DNA of 54,406 bases from JBDKTH01 sp964558295 (GTDB lineage Bacteria; Planctomycetota; Planctomycetia; Pirellulales; Thermoguttaceae): assembly GCA_964558295.1 (NCBI GenBank), contig CAZLDQ010000008.1, forward strand, positions 1 to 54,406. The letters are read 5' to 3'. The notes under the pieces are model-generated. The model saw nothing but the letters and a program-made list of their open reading frames with translations. It searched no databases and was not told the origin of the DNA. The position numbers and the translations under genes were made by a program. Each line of letters starts with the position of its first letter. Position 1 is the stretch's first letter. This document shows, piece after piece, positions 36,042 through 43,777 of this stretch.

Positions 36042-36344
36042 GGAATCCGGGGTCAGGATGCCGTCCGCCCATGCGAATGCCCCCGACGCGGCTGGTGGAA
36101 ACCTCGGATGCACAGGCCCTCATTTGCCTCGCGATGGGGGGCGCGAGTGTCCCTAGGATGCGGGCGGTGAGAGGCGAAGACCATCAAAATCATCCGTGGT
36201 ACGTGAGGGAAAACTCTTCGCCGTTGGAGCGGGCATCGGCCGTCGTGGACTGCCGCTTTCCCCGGGAATTATGGGGTTTTTGGGGCAATCGGCTACAGAA
36301 ACGGCAAGAAACCGGCCGAAAAACGGTGTCTAGTTTGAGATTTT

Positions 36345-36364
36345 CCCCGTTTCTTCGGGGTTTT
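36345..36364 (+). terminator. Hairpin with T-run upstream of the HU gene
   Basis: CCCCG (36345-36349) and CGGGG (36356-36360) with a six-base loop are followed by TTTT, a short intrinsic-terminator-like element on the plus strand. No annotated gene ends just before it, so it may end a small RNA or act in the HU leader. Confidence 0.4.
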
Positions 36365-36378
36365 CCGGCTTTTCTGAC

Positions 36379-36406
36379 TTGCTTTTTTCGCTAAAGCGGA
36401 TTTAAT
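36379..36406 (+). promoter_or_regulatory. Possible HU promoter
   Basis: TTGCTT (36379-36384) and TTTAAT (36401-36406) are separated by 16 bases, about 70 bases upstream of the HU start. It lies immediately downstream of the terminator-like hairpin. Moderate match only. Confidence 0.3.
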
Positions 36407-36474
36407 CATCGCGTCCACCCTGTTCGGACGGACGAGTCAACACCATTTGAAACCCGCATGGAGGGTACAGGAAC

Positions 36475-36813
36475 ATGGCCAAAGCAGCTCCCGCGAAGAA
36501 ACCCCCGACCAAGACGCAGATTCTTGCCAACATCGCTGAGGCGACTGGTTTGAGCAAGAAAGACGTGGGCGCCGTGATGGAAGCCCTGATCGGTGAAATC
36601 AAGAAGAGTCTGAGCAGCAAGGGCCCCGGGTGCTTCACGATCCCTGGTCTGGTCAAGGTCGAGAAGAAGAAGGTCCCCGCTCGCCCCGCCAAGAAGAACG
36701 TTCCAGTGCGCGACATCCGCACGGGGGAAGTCACGATCAAAGACATCCCCGCCAAGCCGGCCTATATGAAGGTTAAGGTTCGTGCCCTGAAGAACCTCAA
36801 GGATATGGTCTGA
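36475..36813 (+). CDS. HU/IHF-family nucleoid protein
   Basis: A 112-residue DNA-binding protein with a basic Pro/Lys/Ala-rich N-terminus (MAKAAPAKKPPTKTQI). The HU fold follows: helix 1-2 with IAEATGLSKKDVGAVMEAL, then GPGCFTIPGLVKVEKKKVPAR where canonical HU has the beta-ribbon entry. The DNA-contacting arm is unusually rich in Lys and Pro, and the C-terminal extension (KPAYMKVKVRALKNLKDMV) is longer than in HU of E. coli (90 residues). A GGAGGGTACAGGAAC region precedes the ATG. It bends or compacts DNA, possibly also acting in the nucleoid condensation known in planctomycetes. Confidence 0.85.
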   Translation: MAKAAPAKKPPTKTQILANIAEATGLSKKDVGAVMEALIGEIKKSLSSKGPGCFTIPGLVKVEKKKVPARPAKKNVPVRDIRTGEVTIKDIPAKPAYMKVKVRALKNLKDMV

Positions 36814-36843
36814 GTCACGTCCGCGATGGTTCATTGAAGTCTG

Positions 36844-36925
36844 CGAGCCGCTCGATCACGGATTTTGCCGCCTACGAATATGTCGGGTATTCCGGCGGTG
36901 GGCCCGTGGGCGAGCGGCTTTGTCT
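36844..36925 (+). terminator. Long bulged hairpin after the HU gene, probable terminator
   Basis: AGCCGCTCG (36846-36854) pairs with CGAGCGGCT (36911-36919), CACGG (36857-36861) with CCGTG (36904-36908), and GCCGCC (36867-36872) with GGCGGT (36894-36899, one G-T pair). The three stacked stems total about 20 bp and are followed on the plus strand by TTTGTCTTG. It separates the convergent HU and Maf genes. Confidence 0.5.
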
Positions 36926-36959
36926 TGTAATGCGGCCAGGACGAGTACGCCACAAGACG

Positions 36960-37583
36960 CTACAGGGTCTGGCGGGGGGCCGCCGGCGGACAGCCCTGCA
37001 TGGTAGCTTCAGCGAGCATCACGGCCAACAGTTCCATGGGCAGTCCAACGACGTTCGACTCACTCCCTTCCAGGACATGCACCCAGCCAAGGCGATCTTG
37101 ATAGCCGAACGCGCCGGCTTTGCCTTCCCAGGCTCCACCAGCCAGGTAGGCGTCGATGTCGACATCGCTCAGCGGGTCCAGTCGCAGTCGGGTGATGTCC
37201 ACTCGCACGTCGGGCGGCCCGTCGGGTATCTTCCAAACGCACAAACCGCTGAACACCCGATGTTCGCGGCCCTGGAGGAGCTTGAGCATTCGTCGGGCCT
37301 CCGCGAGGTTCTCGGGTTTGCCGAGGATTCGGCCATCGCACTCGACGATCGTGTCGCAACCCAACACGATTCCCGAGGCGATTCGCGAAGCCACATCTGC
37401 GGCCTTCTGGTAGGCCAAACGGGCAACCAGTTGGGCCGGAGTCTCGCCGCTGGAAAGACCAGATTCCGCCGTTTCGGCCGGTGGGACGATCTCGAATCTG
37501 TAACCGGCTTCCGCCAACAATTGGCGACGGCGCGGCGAGCGACTTGCCAGAATCAACTTGGGGAAGCTTGGAACGTGGGACAT
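36960..37583 (-). CDS. maf: Maf-family nucleotide pyrophosphatase
   Basis: A 207-residue protein with the Maf signature LILASRSPRRRQLL near the N-terminus, GCDTIVECDGRILGKP in the middle, and a KAGAFGYQDRLG region near the C-terminus. Maf enzymes hydrolyse non-canonical or modified nucleoside triphosphates (dTTP/UTP-type or m7GTP-type) as housecleaning; subgroup assignment is not possible here. The start at 37583 is preferred because Maf proteins open about 10 residues before the SASRS motif; an in-frame frame extends to 37634. No strong ribosome binding site precedes either. It is divergent from the pseudouridine synthase gene. Confidence 0.88.
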   Translation of the reverse strand: MSHVPSFPKLILASRSPRRRQLLAEAGYRFEIVPPAETAESGLSSGETPAQLVARLAYQKAADVASRIASGIVLGCDTIVECDGRILGKPENLAEARRMLKLLQGREHRVFSGLCVWKIPDGPPDVRVDITRLRLDPLSDVDIDAYLAGGAWEGKAGAFGYQDRLGWVHVLEGSESNVVGLPMELLAVMLAEATMQGCPPAAPRQTL

Positions 37584-37681
37584 CGGGGGAGGTGCCCGTC
37601 TTGCCAAAGGCGGGTTACAGTGCGTCATCGACAAGCGATTATTTTACGATCAGCCCGCCAAGCCGGATAGACGGATCGACC

Positions 37682-38362
37682 ATGGACCCCTCTTCGCTGG
37701 AAATCCTCTATGAGGACAATCATCTGCTGGCCCTGGTGAAACCGGCCGGGTTGGCCACTATGGGGTTGGCCGAGGATCAGGCGACGCTGCTGACGACGGC
37801 CAAACAGTACATCAAGGAAAAGTACCATAAGCCGGGAAATGTCTATCTCGGCGTGATCAGCCGGCTCGATGCACCGGTGACCGGCGTTGTGATCTTCGCC
37901 CGAACCTCAAAGGCCGCTCGCCGGCTGACCGAGCAATTCCGCACCCGGGCTGTGGAAAAGGCTTACTGGGCGGTCGTCGAAGGGCTGCTGCGGCCTGAGA
38001 TCGGGACTTATGTCGATTGGCTCGGCGAAGACGAGCGGCATCGTCGTATGCACATCGTCGGTCGAACCCTGCCCGGGGCCAAGGAAGCCCGTTTGAGTTA
38101 TCGGCGGCTCAAGATACTCCCGGACGCCTCGCTTGTCGAGATTGCGTTGGAAACGGGCCGCAAGCACCAGATCCGCCTGCAATTGGCCCATCACGGTCAT
38201 CCAATCGTGGGGGATCGCAAGTACGGTAGCCAGCGGACATTTCCCTCGGGGATTGCTCTGCACGCCCGGCGATTGGTCGTGGCCCATCCAGTCTCCGGCG
38301 AGCCGGTCGAGTTGGTTGCTCCCCTGCCTCGGGCTTGGTGTGCCTTTGGCCTTTCAGGGTAG
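37682..38362 (+). CDS. RluA-type RNA pseudouridine synthase
   Basis: A 226-residue single-domain enzyme of the RluA family. The catalytic block VISRLDAPVTGVVIFA (RLD at 61-63, Asp63 the nucleophile) and the family end-pattern GRKHQIRLQLAHHGHPIVGD are present. It lacks the S4 RNA-binding domain found in RluC/D, so it resembles the shorter RluA/TruC group acting on rRNA or tRNA uridines. The ATG at 37682 fits the expected N-terminus (LEILYEDNHLLALVKPAG); the open frame extends upstream to 37481 but overlaps the Maf gene. Confidence 0.88.
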   Translation: MDPSSLEILYEDNHLLALVKPAGLATMGLAEDQATLLTTAKQYIKEKYHKPGNVYLGVISRLDAPVTGVVIFARTSKAARRLTEQFRTRAVEKAYWAVVEGLLRPEIGTYVDWLGEDERHRRMHIVGRTLPGAKEARLSYRRLKILPDASLVEIALETGRKHQIRLQLAHHGHPIVGDRKYGSQRTFPSGIALHARRLVVAHPVSGEPVELVAPLPRAWCAFGLSG

Positions 38363-38474
38363 GCGTATCCACCACCTTGGCGCAGAGTGGGTGGAGCGGT
38401 TAACGTAGCAGAAGAGGCCCTTTTCGCCCGTTTGGTGGGCTGGTCACTTGTCTGCGTCGAGAGGACTGCTGAGA

Positions 38475-39800
38475 GTGAGTGAGCCGCAATCGACCTTTGA
38501 GCGATGTGCCTTGATCAGCGGGCTCCTCTCGCGCGAACAACTCGACGAGGCCCGGAAGCACCTCCTCCCTTCCGGCAACCCGGCGCTAGCCGAGACCGTC
38601 CTCGGCGAAGAACAATTGGCCCAGAAGATCGTCGAACTCGGGTGGCTCAATGTCTGGCAGGCCAAGCAACTTCTGGACGGCCGGCCCAAATTCCCGGTAG
38701 GCGCGTATCGGATTGTCGAGTCCCTCGGTCAGGGTGGGATGGGGCATGTGTTCAAGGGGGAACATAGCGTTTTGGGACGCATCGTGGCCATCAAAGTCCT
38801 GCCGTTGGCCAAGTCCACCCCCGAGGCAGTGGCCAGCTTCCTCCAAGAGATCCGTAACCAAGCCATGCTCGATCACGTGAACCTGGTCCACGCGCTCGAC
38901 TCCGGTCTCGACGGAAACGTCTACTATTTGGTCACCGAATTCGTTCCCGGCGTCGACTTGCGCAGACTGGTTCGCCGTGATGGGCCCCTGAACATGCAGG
39001 CTGCTGCACGGATTATCTCCCAGGTGGCTGCCGGGTTGCAGTATGCGCACGACCAGGGGTTGATTCATCGGGACGTCAAGCCCGGCAATGTACTGGTGAC
39101 CCCGGATGGACACGCCAAGCTGTCCGACCTCGGCTTGGCTCGGCCTTTGCATGCGGATGCTTCGGAGGATCCACGTTTTGGCAAGATCGTCGGCACGGCC
39201 GATTACCTGTCGCCTGATCATATCGCTGCCCCTTGGGAACCGAAACCGGCTTGGGACATCTACTCGCTCGGCTGCACGCTCTACTATGCGGTCACCGGCA
39301 AGGTGCCCTTCCCCTTCGCCTCAACGACCTCTGAAAAGGCCAAGGCGCACTGTGAGTTGCAGGCATTGGATCCCCGGCTCTTGAATCCGACCTTGCAGCC
39401 GGCCTTCGTCGACGTGATTGCCGACATGATGGCCAAAGACCCCGCGCGAAGGATTCCCACCGCGGCGGATGTGATGGTGCGCTTAGCCAGTTGGACTGGC
39501 GAGAACGTGGGGGAACCGCGCAGTCCAAGCGGATGCGGAACTTGGTCGCAGGTCGAGTCGCCTGCTGCTGTTGAGGCGGCTGACGTCGAACTGCAGGACA
39601 CGCAGACGAGTCTTCCCGCGGTGCGACTCTGGTCGCTTGACGAGAAACCGGCGAATGCGTCTCCGTCAATCGTACCCGTCTCACCGATTGTCGAGCCACC
39701 GTTGATTGTCTGGCCGCCGCTTTTGGTTCTGGTCTTACTCCCGCTCGGCCTGACCGGTCTCCTACTGCTCATCTGGTGGATTGTCCGGCTTTTTCTTTAG
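38475..39800 (+). CDS. Ser/Thr protein kinase with planctomycete-style N-terminal helical domain and C-terminal TM segment
   Basis: A 441-residue Hanks-type kinase. A helical N-terminal domain of about 75 residues (FERCALISGLLSREQL, LAQKIVELGWLNVWQAKQLL) precedes the kinase core: glycine loop LGQGGMGHVFKG, catalytic Lys107 (VAIKV), HRD at 198-200 (IHRDVKPGN), and DLG at 218-220 in place of DFG, common in this lineage. The APE motif is altered (DYLSPDHI). After the kinase domain comes a Pro-rich linker and a C-terminal TM helix (LIVWPPLLVLVLLPLGLTGLLLL). The GTG at 38475 has GAGG ten bases upstream; a TTG at 38448 is the other option. A similar N-terminal helical domain occurs in the propeller protein at 43774-47358. 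Confidence 0.85.
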   Translation: MSEPQSTFERCALISGLLSREQLDEARKHLLPSGNPALAETVLGEEQLAQKIVELGWLNVWQAKQLLDGRPKFPVGAYRIVESLGQGGMGHVFKGEHSVLGRIVAIKVLPLAKSTPEAVASFLQEIRNQAMLDHVNLVHALDSGLDGNVYYLVTEFVPGVDLRRLVRRDGPLNMQAAARIISQVAAGLQYAHDQGLIHRDVKPGNVLVTPDGHAKLSDLGLARPLHADASEDPRFGKIVGTADYLSPDHIAAPWEPKPAWDIYSLGCTLYYAVTGKVPFPFASTTSEKAKAHCELQALDPRLLNPTLQPAFVDVIADMMAKDPARRIPTAADVMVRLASWTGENVGEPRSPSGCGTWSQVESPAAVEAADVELQDTQTSLPAVRLWSLDEKPANASPSIVPVSPIVEPPLIVWPPLLVLVLLPLGLTGLLLLIWWIVRLFL

Positions 39801-39824
39801 ACTGCCGGCTTTTCCCTTTCCCCC

Positions 39825-41312
39825 TCACTTCTCTGTTGCGACGTTGGCAGCGCGACCGTCCCGGATGGCTGTGGCCAATCGTTCCAGGTCGGCCGGATTG
39901 AGATGTTCGTCCAAGAGCTTTCGCGTTTCGGCAAACAGGGGCTCAAGGTTGCGTTGGCCCAAAGGGTCAGAGGCTGCAAGCTTCTTGAGCGCCTGGTCCA
40001 ATTGGCGAGTCAACTCAACACGAGTCTTCAGAAGTCGCAGCTTTTCGAGGAGTTGTTGGGCCTCTTCCAGTCGCTGAGCTTGGAGATGGCTGCGTGCCTG
40101 GGCCAAGAAGACTTCGCGACGTGTGACCAAATCGATCAGGTCTTCCTGAAAACCCTTGAGAAAGCTTTCCGCGTGGAGCTTTTGCGTATTGTCGGGCACC
40201 GGCACACTCAGTTTGGCCTGTAGACCGGGCACGATCGGTACCCGCGCCAGCAATTCGCCGCCGCTTCGCACTAGGAGAATACGCAAGGGAGAATCGCTCG
40301 GTGGGATTGGCAACTCGCCTCGCCAGTCGGTGCGCCCGATCCATTGAGCCGGAGCGGTGCCGTCGGCACTCTGATAGATGTCATAGCCGGGCAGAATCTG
40401 CTTCACGTCCCCACGCGCATGGAGGGTCACGCTCGTTGACGATTGTGGTGGAACGATCCCCAAGGCCAACTGTTTCACCCGGCCGCGGCGCCGACTGCTC
40501 AAGGGGCTCCGTATGCCGCTGTGGAGCTGACAGTGAGCCTCGCCTTGGGTGATGTTTTCCACACGCAGATAGGTGAATGGAATCGTGGTAATCCGCCGTG
40601 GTTTCCCTTCTCGATCGTTGTAGCGGTAGAGCGGTTGAAACAGATCGCCTTGGTTCACTAAGCGGAACGACTTGTCGCGCGTCGGTAATGCCGCCGCTCG
40701 GAGTTGCAACGTAGCTTTCTTCTTCTCCAACTCCGTGATCTGTGCCAGGGGGGCAAAGGCTTCTCGGGCTGCTCGGAAGAGCCCGTCGGCAAGTTTTGCG
40801 GACTGCCAGATCGTTCGGCGTACGATCGTGTTCCAGCTCTGCGTATGAACATCCAGCTCGCGCGCTGTGACTTGGTAGCCTGCGACAGTTGACGTGACAG
40901 TCATCAGCAGCACTTTGTCTCCCTCGAGCGATTTGGGAGGAATCTGTTCGACCGTGACAGTCTCCAGGTCGGTCATGAGTGTCCGATGGAGCGCGAGAGG
41001 TGCTCTCGTGACCGTGAGATCCCACACGGCGCCGACCACCGCATTGCTGCGATCCTGAAAAGCGGAGATAAGGTCTTCTTGAACCTGCGGCGACAGTTCC
41101 GCCGAGTTCTCGAATCCCACGAAGACCTGGATGCGATAGGGAGTGAACTCCCAGACCGACTGCTGCGCGGCTGCCGGGGCTGCGAATCTGAGGGAAAGGG
41201 CAAGTATTGCGAGCCCAATGCCGCAGGTGCGCTCCGTGCGCCGCCCGCTTGGAAGATACGGCGGACGGATGGGGAAACGTGGCAGGCGAGTTCGCCGGCT
41301 ATGGCTTCTCAT
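39825..41312 (-). CDS. Exported protein with C-terminal coiled coil, unknown
   Basis: A 495-residue protein with a signal segment (IGLAILALSLRFAAPAAAQQ), then a region with several short beta segments (SVWEFTPYRIQVFVGF; ALPTRDKSFRLVNQGD), and a helical coiled coil over the last 130 residues (RSHLQAQRLEEAQQLLEKLRLLK). The ATG at 41312 is chosen because the longer frame would overlap the preceding gene by about 200 bases. It is the last gene of the ExbB/ExbD train. No catalytic motif is visible and I do not recognise the family. Confidence 0.65.
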   Translation of the reverse strand: MRSHSRRTRLPRFPIRPPYLPSGRRTERTCGIGLAILALSLRFAAPAAAQQSVWEFTPYRIQVFVGFENSAELSPQVQEDLISAFQDRSNAVVGAVWDLTVTRAPLALHRTLMTDLETVTVEQIPPKSLEGDKVLLMTVTSTVAGYQVTARELDVHTQSWNTIVRRTIWQSAKLADGLFRAAREAFAPLAQITELEKKKATLQLRAAALPTRDKSFRLVNQGDLFQPLYRYNDREGKPRRITTIPFTYLRVENITQGEAHCQLHSGIRSPLSSRRRGRVKQLALGIVPPQSSTSVTLHARGDVKQILPGYDIYQSADGTAPAQWIGRTDWRGELPIPPSDSPLRILLVRSGGELLARVPIVPGLQAKLSVPVPDNTQKLHAESFLKGFQEDLIDLVTRREVFLAQARSHLQAQRLEEAQQLLEKLRLLKTRVELTRQLDQALKKLAASDPLGQRNLEPLFAETRKLLDEHLNPADLERLATAIRDGRAANVATEK

Positions 41313-41446
41313 GTTGCCAACTATGGAGTCATTACGCTTCGCGTGACGCGCTTCCTTACCGCAGAGCACGATGAGAACAGTGTTGACAAGCCGATAGGCC
41401 CAAAACGGTCGTGTGAGGAGCGAGAACGAGACTGGAGTGGCCACGT

Positions 41447-43777
41447 TCACCTCCCGTCCGTCCGATAGTGGAATGCCGGACGCCATTGTTCGATGTTCTG
41501 GTAGAGGGAGACTGGCTGCGGGGCAATACCCTTGAGACTCCGGTGGTAGGCGAAGTGGTCGGTCAATTGCCAAAGCGGCACGATGGCGACCTCCTGGTGG
41601 ACGAGGGTATGGATTTGACGAAGCCGGTTGCCCACGTCCGGCCAAGTCGACGCCTGGGCGAGTTGTTGCAACGCCAGACTCAGATACGGGCTGGTACTAC
41701 CCGTCAACCCCGTCTGATCCAGCAGACGTCCGGCGTCGACCACCGGCTCCCACATTGCCAACTCGACGTAGACGAGATCTACGTTGTCGGGTACGTGAGA
41801 CGGCACCCCGGCCGGCAACTCCTGAATCGCGACGGGAATCCGTAGCGCGTTCAACTGCCGTTCGATCATGGCAGCCGCTAACCGGGCGATCTCATTGGCC
41901 GGATGGGCCAATACGAGACGCGGCATCTCCTTCATCTCCCCCCCTTGCCGTTTGACCGTGTCGGCCGTCTGTTGGAACCCGACTTGCGCCAGGGCAATGG
42001 CCAAACGCGGATCGTAGTCGCGCGGCTCGATTGTCTCATCATAGGCATACCCGCTCGGATCGTTTGCGTCGATCCCTGCAGAGAACGGTCCGCTGACAAC
42101 CCGGCAGCCCGGACGCTGCTTGCCGTTCAACAGACGACGGAGAATTGCCGGACGATGAATGCCGTAGACCAGAGCTCGGCGGAAGTTGCTATTGGCGAGA
42201 AGCGGCCTATTCAGGTTGGGCACTAGGCAATGGATAAGCGGCATGGTGTACCGCTCCACGACGATCTCCCGGTTGGAGAGCACCTTATCCAAATCCCACG
42301 GATTGATCCGATCGAGCACGTCGATCTCCCGGCGTTTCAATGCGGCGATTGCTTCAGAGCCTTTCGGGTAGTGACGTTCGACGATCTCCTTGGGCTGGCC
42401 CGGTTCTGCAGCGAAGTACTGCTCATTGGCTATGTAGACTGTCTCGGTCTCCTGCTGCGAGTCGATAGAATACGGGCCATTGGACAGATGGGTAGGGTCG
42501 GGAACACGTGGATCGGAATACGGCGCGGCGATGATCTGGAGGAGGGCTTGCGGACGAACGTGGGGTTTGCGCAGATCGACTTCCACCGTGTAGACTCGCG
42601 GCACGGAGACCCCGCCGAACAATTCCGCCCAATCCGGTCGATAGGCCGGATCGGTTGGGTCGGCCATGGCCAGAAACCGTCGCGAGAGATCGCCGCCGGT
42701 CAACACACTCGGACCGGTCGACCAGTGCAGATCGGGCTTCAATTCCACAATCAGACGCAGCCCCAATTCTTGCATGGATATCTGCCCCAAGGCCGATCGA
42801 TACTCGCCTCCTTCCGCTCCCTGTCCGACGAATTCCATCAATGTGCGGTAGACCAGTCGGCTTGAACGCCGGGCAGCCCAATCATCGAATTGCCCCGGTT
42901 TGTGGCTCGACGTTGCCTCCGCCACGCCGACGACCACGCGGGGGTATTGGTTGTGGATCGACTCGAGGAGGCCTTCTGCCCCAGGTAAAGCGGGCCAGAT
43001 GTCAGCTAGGCGGAGCCCTGTCTGAAGGGCTTCGCGCAGGCGTCCTTGCGACTGCGCTTGCTTGGCCTTTGTGAACAGCACGGCCGCTTGGCCTTTGAGT
43101 TGGTTCTCCCACTTGACCACCACGGGGTGCTGGGGAAATGCCGACGCAAGCTGGCGAAGCAAAGCCCTCGCTGCGGCGTAGTTGCCGGCGGCAAGGTAGT
43201 TTTCCACCAGCTTTTCCGTGGCCACCCCCATGGCTCGGTTGAGGTTTGGCCACTGTGGATTACGCTGCTGCAATTCGTGGAGCACTGCCAGCATGCCTGT
43301 ATACTGTTGCTTCTGGTGGCGTGCCTTGGCTTCCTCATAGAGATACTCCTCGATGGCCGCTTGGAGCCCGGGATACTCAGGATCCCTTGCATCGAGGTAT
43401 TTGAAATAGTCGTAAGCGTCTTCCAGTTGGCCGGCCTGGTAGAGACGCTTGCCTTCGTTGAGAACCATCTCCTCGAAAAGTTCCAGGCGAGCAATTGCCG
43501 ACCAATCGACCTCATAGGCTTCGTTGGGCCGGTCGATCAGGCGAATTGTGATCGTCTTGGGCATTTGGGCCGGCATTCGCCGATTGGGAAAGGCCAGTGG
43601 CTGCACCTTCAACACGAGGTTCTTGTTTTGGGCATTCAAGGTGATCTGATCGAATGGCTCCTGTTCGTACAGCGGATCCTCGGCCCAGGCCACGTTGGCC
43701 CCAAGCAACGCGGCGACCACAGCCGCGATGCCGAGGGACCAACACGTCGAGGGGATGGGCGACACGTGCGCGGTCAT
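41447..43777 (-). CDS. Exported TPR-like protein fused to a family-5 solute-binding domain
   Basis: A 776-residue protein: signal peptide (about 1-32); helical TPR-like region (about 90-265, with LEDAYDYFKYLDARDPEYPG and similar repeats); and from about residue 275 an oligopeptide-binding-type (SBP family 5) domain. The C-terminal domain shows RPLLANSNFRRALVYGIHRP, a conserved family segment, and ends with the VAIVPLWQLTDHFAYHRSLKG region. SBP5 proteins normally capture oligopeptides or nickel for an ABC permease, but no permease gene is adjacent. Instead the gene overlaps the membrane propeller gene by 4 bp. A TPR-SBP fusion is uncommon in my experience. The substrate may be bound for an energised envelope process rather than for import. 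Confidence 0.75.
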   Translation of the reverse strand: MTAHVSPIPSTCWSLGIAAVVAALLGANVAWAEDPLYEQEPFDQITLNAQNKNLVLKVQPLAFPNRRMPAQMPKTITIRLIDRPNEAYEVDWSAIARLELFEEMVLNEGKRLYQAGQLEDAYDYFKYLDARDPEYPGLQAAIEEYLYEEAKARHQKQQYTGMLAVLHELQQRNPQWPNLNRAMGVATEKLVENYLAAGNYAAARALLRQLASAFPQHPVVVKWENQLKGQAAVLFTKAKQAQSQGRLREALQTGLRLADIWPALPGAEGLLESIHNQYPRVVVGVAEATSSHKPGQFDDWAARRSSRLVYRTLMEFVGQGAEGGEYRSALGQISMQELGLRLIVELKPDLHWSTGPSVLTGGDLSRRFLAMADPTDPAYRPDWAELFGGVSVPRVYTVEVDLRKPHVRPQALLQIIAAPYSDPRVPDPTHLSNGPYSIDSQQETETVYIANEQYFAAEPGQPKEIVERHYPKGSEAIAALKRREIDVLDRINPWDLDKVLSNREIVVERYTMPLIHCLVPNLNRPLLANSNFRRALVYGIHRPAILRRLLNGKQRPGCRVVSGPFSAGIDANDPSGYAYDETIEPRDYDPRLAIALAQVGFQQTADTVKRQGGEMKEMPRLVLAHPANEIARLAAAMIERQLNALRIPVAIQELPAGVPSHVPDNVDLVYVELAMWEPVVDAGRLLDQTGLTGSTSPYLSLALQQLAQASTWPDVGNRLRQIHTLVHQEVAIVPLWQLTDHFAYHRSLKGIAPQPVSLYQNIEQWRPAFHYRTDGR

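Noticed and set aside
35676..36113. Minus-strand frame starting near 36024 upstream of the propeller giant
   Set aside because: It overlaps the signal-peptide region of the giant gene in another frame and is Arg/Gly-rich; more likely an untranslated leader.
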